Shown here: positions 63,183-64,000 of the stretch, in pieces
Numbering within the stretch: position 1 is the first letter of the stretch
Layout of the letters: every line of letters begins with the position of its first letter
Origin: Streptomyces sp. 71268
GTDB taxonomy: Bacteria > Actinomycetota > Actinomycetes > Streptomycetales > Streptomycetaceae
Direction: 5' to 3'
Length of the DNA: 64,000 nucleotides
Assembly (NCBI RefSeq): GCF_029392895.1
Contig: NZ_CP114200.1
Span: 4,061,001-4,125,000 of the forward strand
Notes under the pieces: generated by a model
What the model was told of the DNA's origin: nothing
The model's input: the letters and a program-made list of their open reading frames with translations, nothing else
Databases searched by the model: none
Program-made: the position numbers and the translations under genes

Positions 63183-63228
63183 GGACGGCCCGTCGTCCGC
63201 GCTCAGGAGCGCGGACGGCGGGCCGTCC
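63183..63228. terminator. Hairpin terminator after pknB
   Basis: 22-base arms GGACGGCCCGTCGTCCGCGC.. (63183-63204) and 63207-63228, complementary except one G-T pair, with a 2-base gap at the tip. The rest of the gap to 63583 is low-complexity GC-rich sequence with no gene that I can support. Confidence 0.8.
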
Positions 63229-63583
63229 GCCGTATGCCCCCCGGTGTGGCGGGCGTCGGGCGCGTACGGCCGGTAGTCGCGCGCGTCCGGCCCGGGTGCG
63301 GCGCGTACGGCCGGTCGGCGAACGCGGACGGCTGGAGGCCGGGTGCGGACGGCCGGCGGTTGGGAGCGCTCGCGGGCGCAGGCGCGCCGTGGCCGGCGCG
63401 GGGCGGGGTGAGGCGCGCCCGGGGCCGCCGGTGGGGCCGCGAGGCGCTGAGCGGGCGGCCTGGGGCGGCGCGTGGGCGCTCCGGGCGGCGCGTGGGGAAC
63501 GGGAGGTCGCGTGAGGGAGCGCGGCCTACGGCGGGGTGGGGTCCAGCGGGAGGGCGGAGGTCGCGGGGGCGGGGCCCGTGGGC

Positions 63584-64000
63584 TCAGCGCAGTTCCGCCG
63601 GCTCGGTGCGGTTCGCGTCCACCTTCTCGGTGCGCTCCAGTTCCGCCCACACGATGTAGCGGTGCCGGGAGGTGTAGACGGGGGTGCAGGTCGAGAGGGT
63701 GAGGTAGCGCCCGGGCTTCTTCTTGCCGGACTCCTTGGGGATCGGCGCGAGGACGTCCACGTTGTACTTGGAGGTCTCCGGGAGCTTCGCGTAGACGCGG
63801 TAGACGTACCAGACGTCGCGGGTCTCGAAGACCACGGCGTCGCCCTCGTCCAGCTTGTCGATGTTGTGGAACTTGGCGCCGTGGCCGTCGCGGTGCGCCG
63901 CCAGCGTGAAGTTGCCCTTCTTGTCCCACGGCATCGCGGACTTGACCGGCTTGGTGTAGTAGCCGGCGACGCCGTTGTTGAGGGTCTTGGTGGCGGTGCC
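63584..64000 (-). CDS. Class E sortase (partial, 5' end outside window)
   Basis: C-terminal part of a sortase, at least 138 codons within the window; the start lies beyond position 64000. Catalytic His in FTLAAHRDGHGAKFHNID, catalytic Cys in YLTLSTCTPVYTSRHRY (the TLSTC motif) and the Arg in the following SRHRYIVWAEL. In Streptomyces, class E sortases anchor LAxTG proteins such as long chaplins to the wall. It converges on pknB with the terminator between. Confidence 0.9.
   Translation of the reverse strand, partial: GTATKTLNNGVAGYYTKPVKSAMPWDKKGNFTLAAHRDGHGAKFHNIDKLDEGDAVVFETRDVWYVYRVYAKLPETSKYNVDVLAPIPKESGKKKPGRYLTLSTCTPVYTSRHRYIVWAELERTEKVDANRTEPAELR

Noticed and set aside
61173..63929. 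918-aa open frame antisense to pknB
   Set aside because: It runs opposite a gene with full kinase and PASTA motifs. Composition is that of a high-GC shadow frame (Leu/Gly/Arg/Val-rich, no domain).

Overview
The window is high-GC actinobacterial chromosome, almost certainly Streptomyces or a close relative. This rests on the GC-rich third codon positions, frequent GTG starts with purine-rich ribosome sites, a mycothiol-dependent enzyme family member, a class E sortase, a Bpa-type proteasome activator, and the order fhaA-fhaB-PP2C-ftsW/rodA-pbpA-PASTA kinase. From memory, the order bkd cluster, orphan regulator, Ser/Thr kinases, second bkd cluster with Lrp regulator, paa genes, fha/pknB cluster resembles the S. 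coelicolor SCO38xx region, a few tens of kb from oriC. I could not run an alignment.

Layout. 0-10 kb: housekeeping and accessory enzymes (TM2 protein, nitrilase, mycothiol-dependent isomerase family protein, MFS transporter with its GntR regulator, imine reductase-like protein, secreted S41 protease, DJ-1/PfpI protein, iron-regulated FhuF-type reductase). 10.4-14.1 kb: first branched-chain 2-oxoacid dehydrogenase operon (E1 alpha, E1 beta, E2). 14.4-17.4 kb: DosR-like orphan response regulator, a PPOX flavoprotein with a perfect DosR-type box, and a frameshifted phosphotransferase. 17.5-21.2 kb: two divergent Ser/Thr kinases. 21.4-25.4 kb: proteasome activator Bpa, a Pro/Asp-rich surface protein, a quinone oxidoreductase and an intact-looking IS5-family element with a programmed frameshift. 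25.5-30.4 kb: an overlapping operon of MobA-like protein, low-complexity ORF, MoeA and a K+ channel.

30.6-35.2 kb: second bkd operon with divergent Lrp/AsnC regulator. 35.3-39.6 kb: PaaR-type TetR repressor, 3-hydroxyacyl-CoA dehydrogenase and paaN. 39.8-41.2 kb: MarR regulator and an SMR efflux pair. 41.4-44.6 kb: DUF5819, HTTM and SpoU methyltransferase operon. 44.8-48.5 kb: paaABCDE, encoding phenylacetyl-CoA epoxidase. 48.7-54.6 kb: rhodanese, J-domain-like protein, DUF2252, MarR, HxlR, azoreductase and tRNA-Leu(CAG). 55-64 kb: the cell-wall growth and phospho-signalling operon (FhaA, FhaB, PP2C, SEDS polymerase, PBP, PASTA kinase), ending in a sortase cut by the window edge.

Links between regions. 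ACCG-NN-CG-NN-CGGT operators lie in front of the bkd2/bkdR, paaN and paaA transcription units (one with a single mismatch). Each of these same intergenic regions also holds two perfect DnaA boxes, and a further box lies at 52.2 kb. Branched-chain and phenylacetate catabolism may therefore share a TetR regulator, in promoters that also bind the replication initiator. Other regulatory sites read from sequence are an iron box before the FhuF gene, a DosR-type box before the PPOX gene, and palindromes before the SMR and azoreductase genes. No biosynthetic gene cluster, CRISPR array or prophage was seen.
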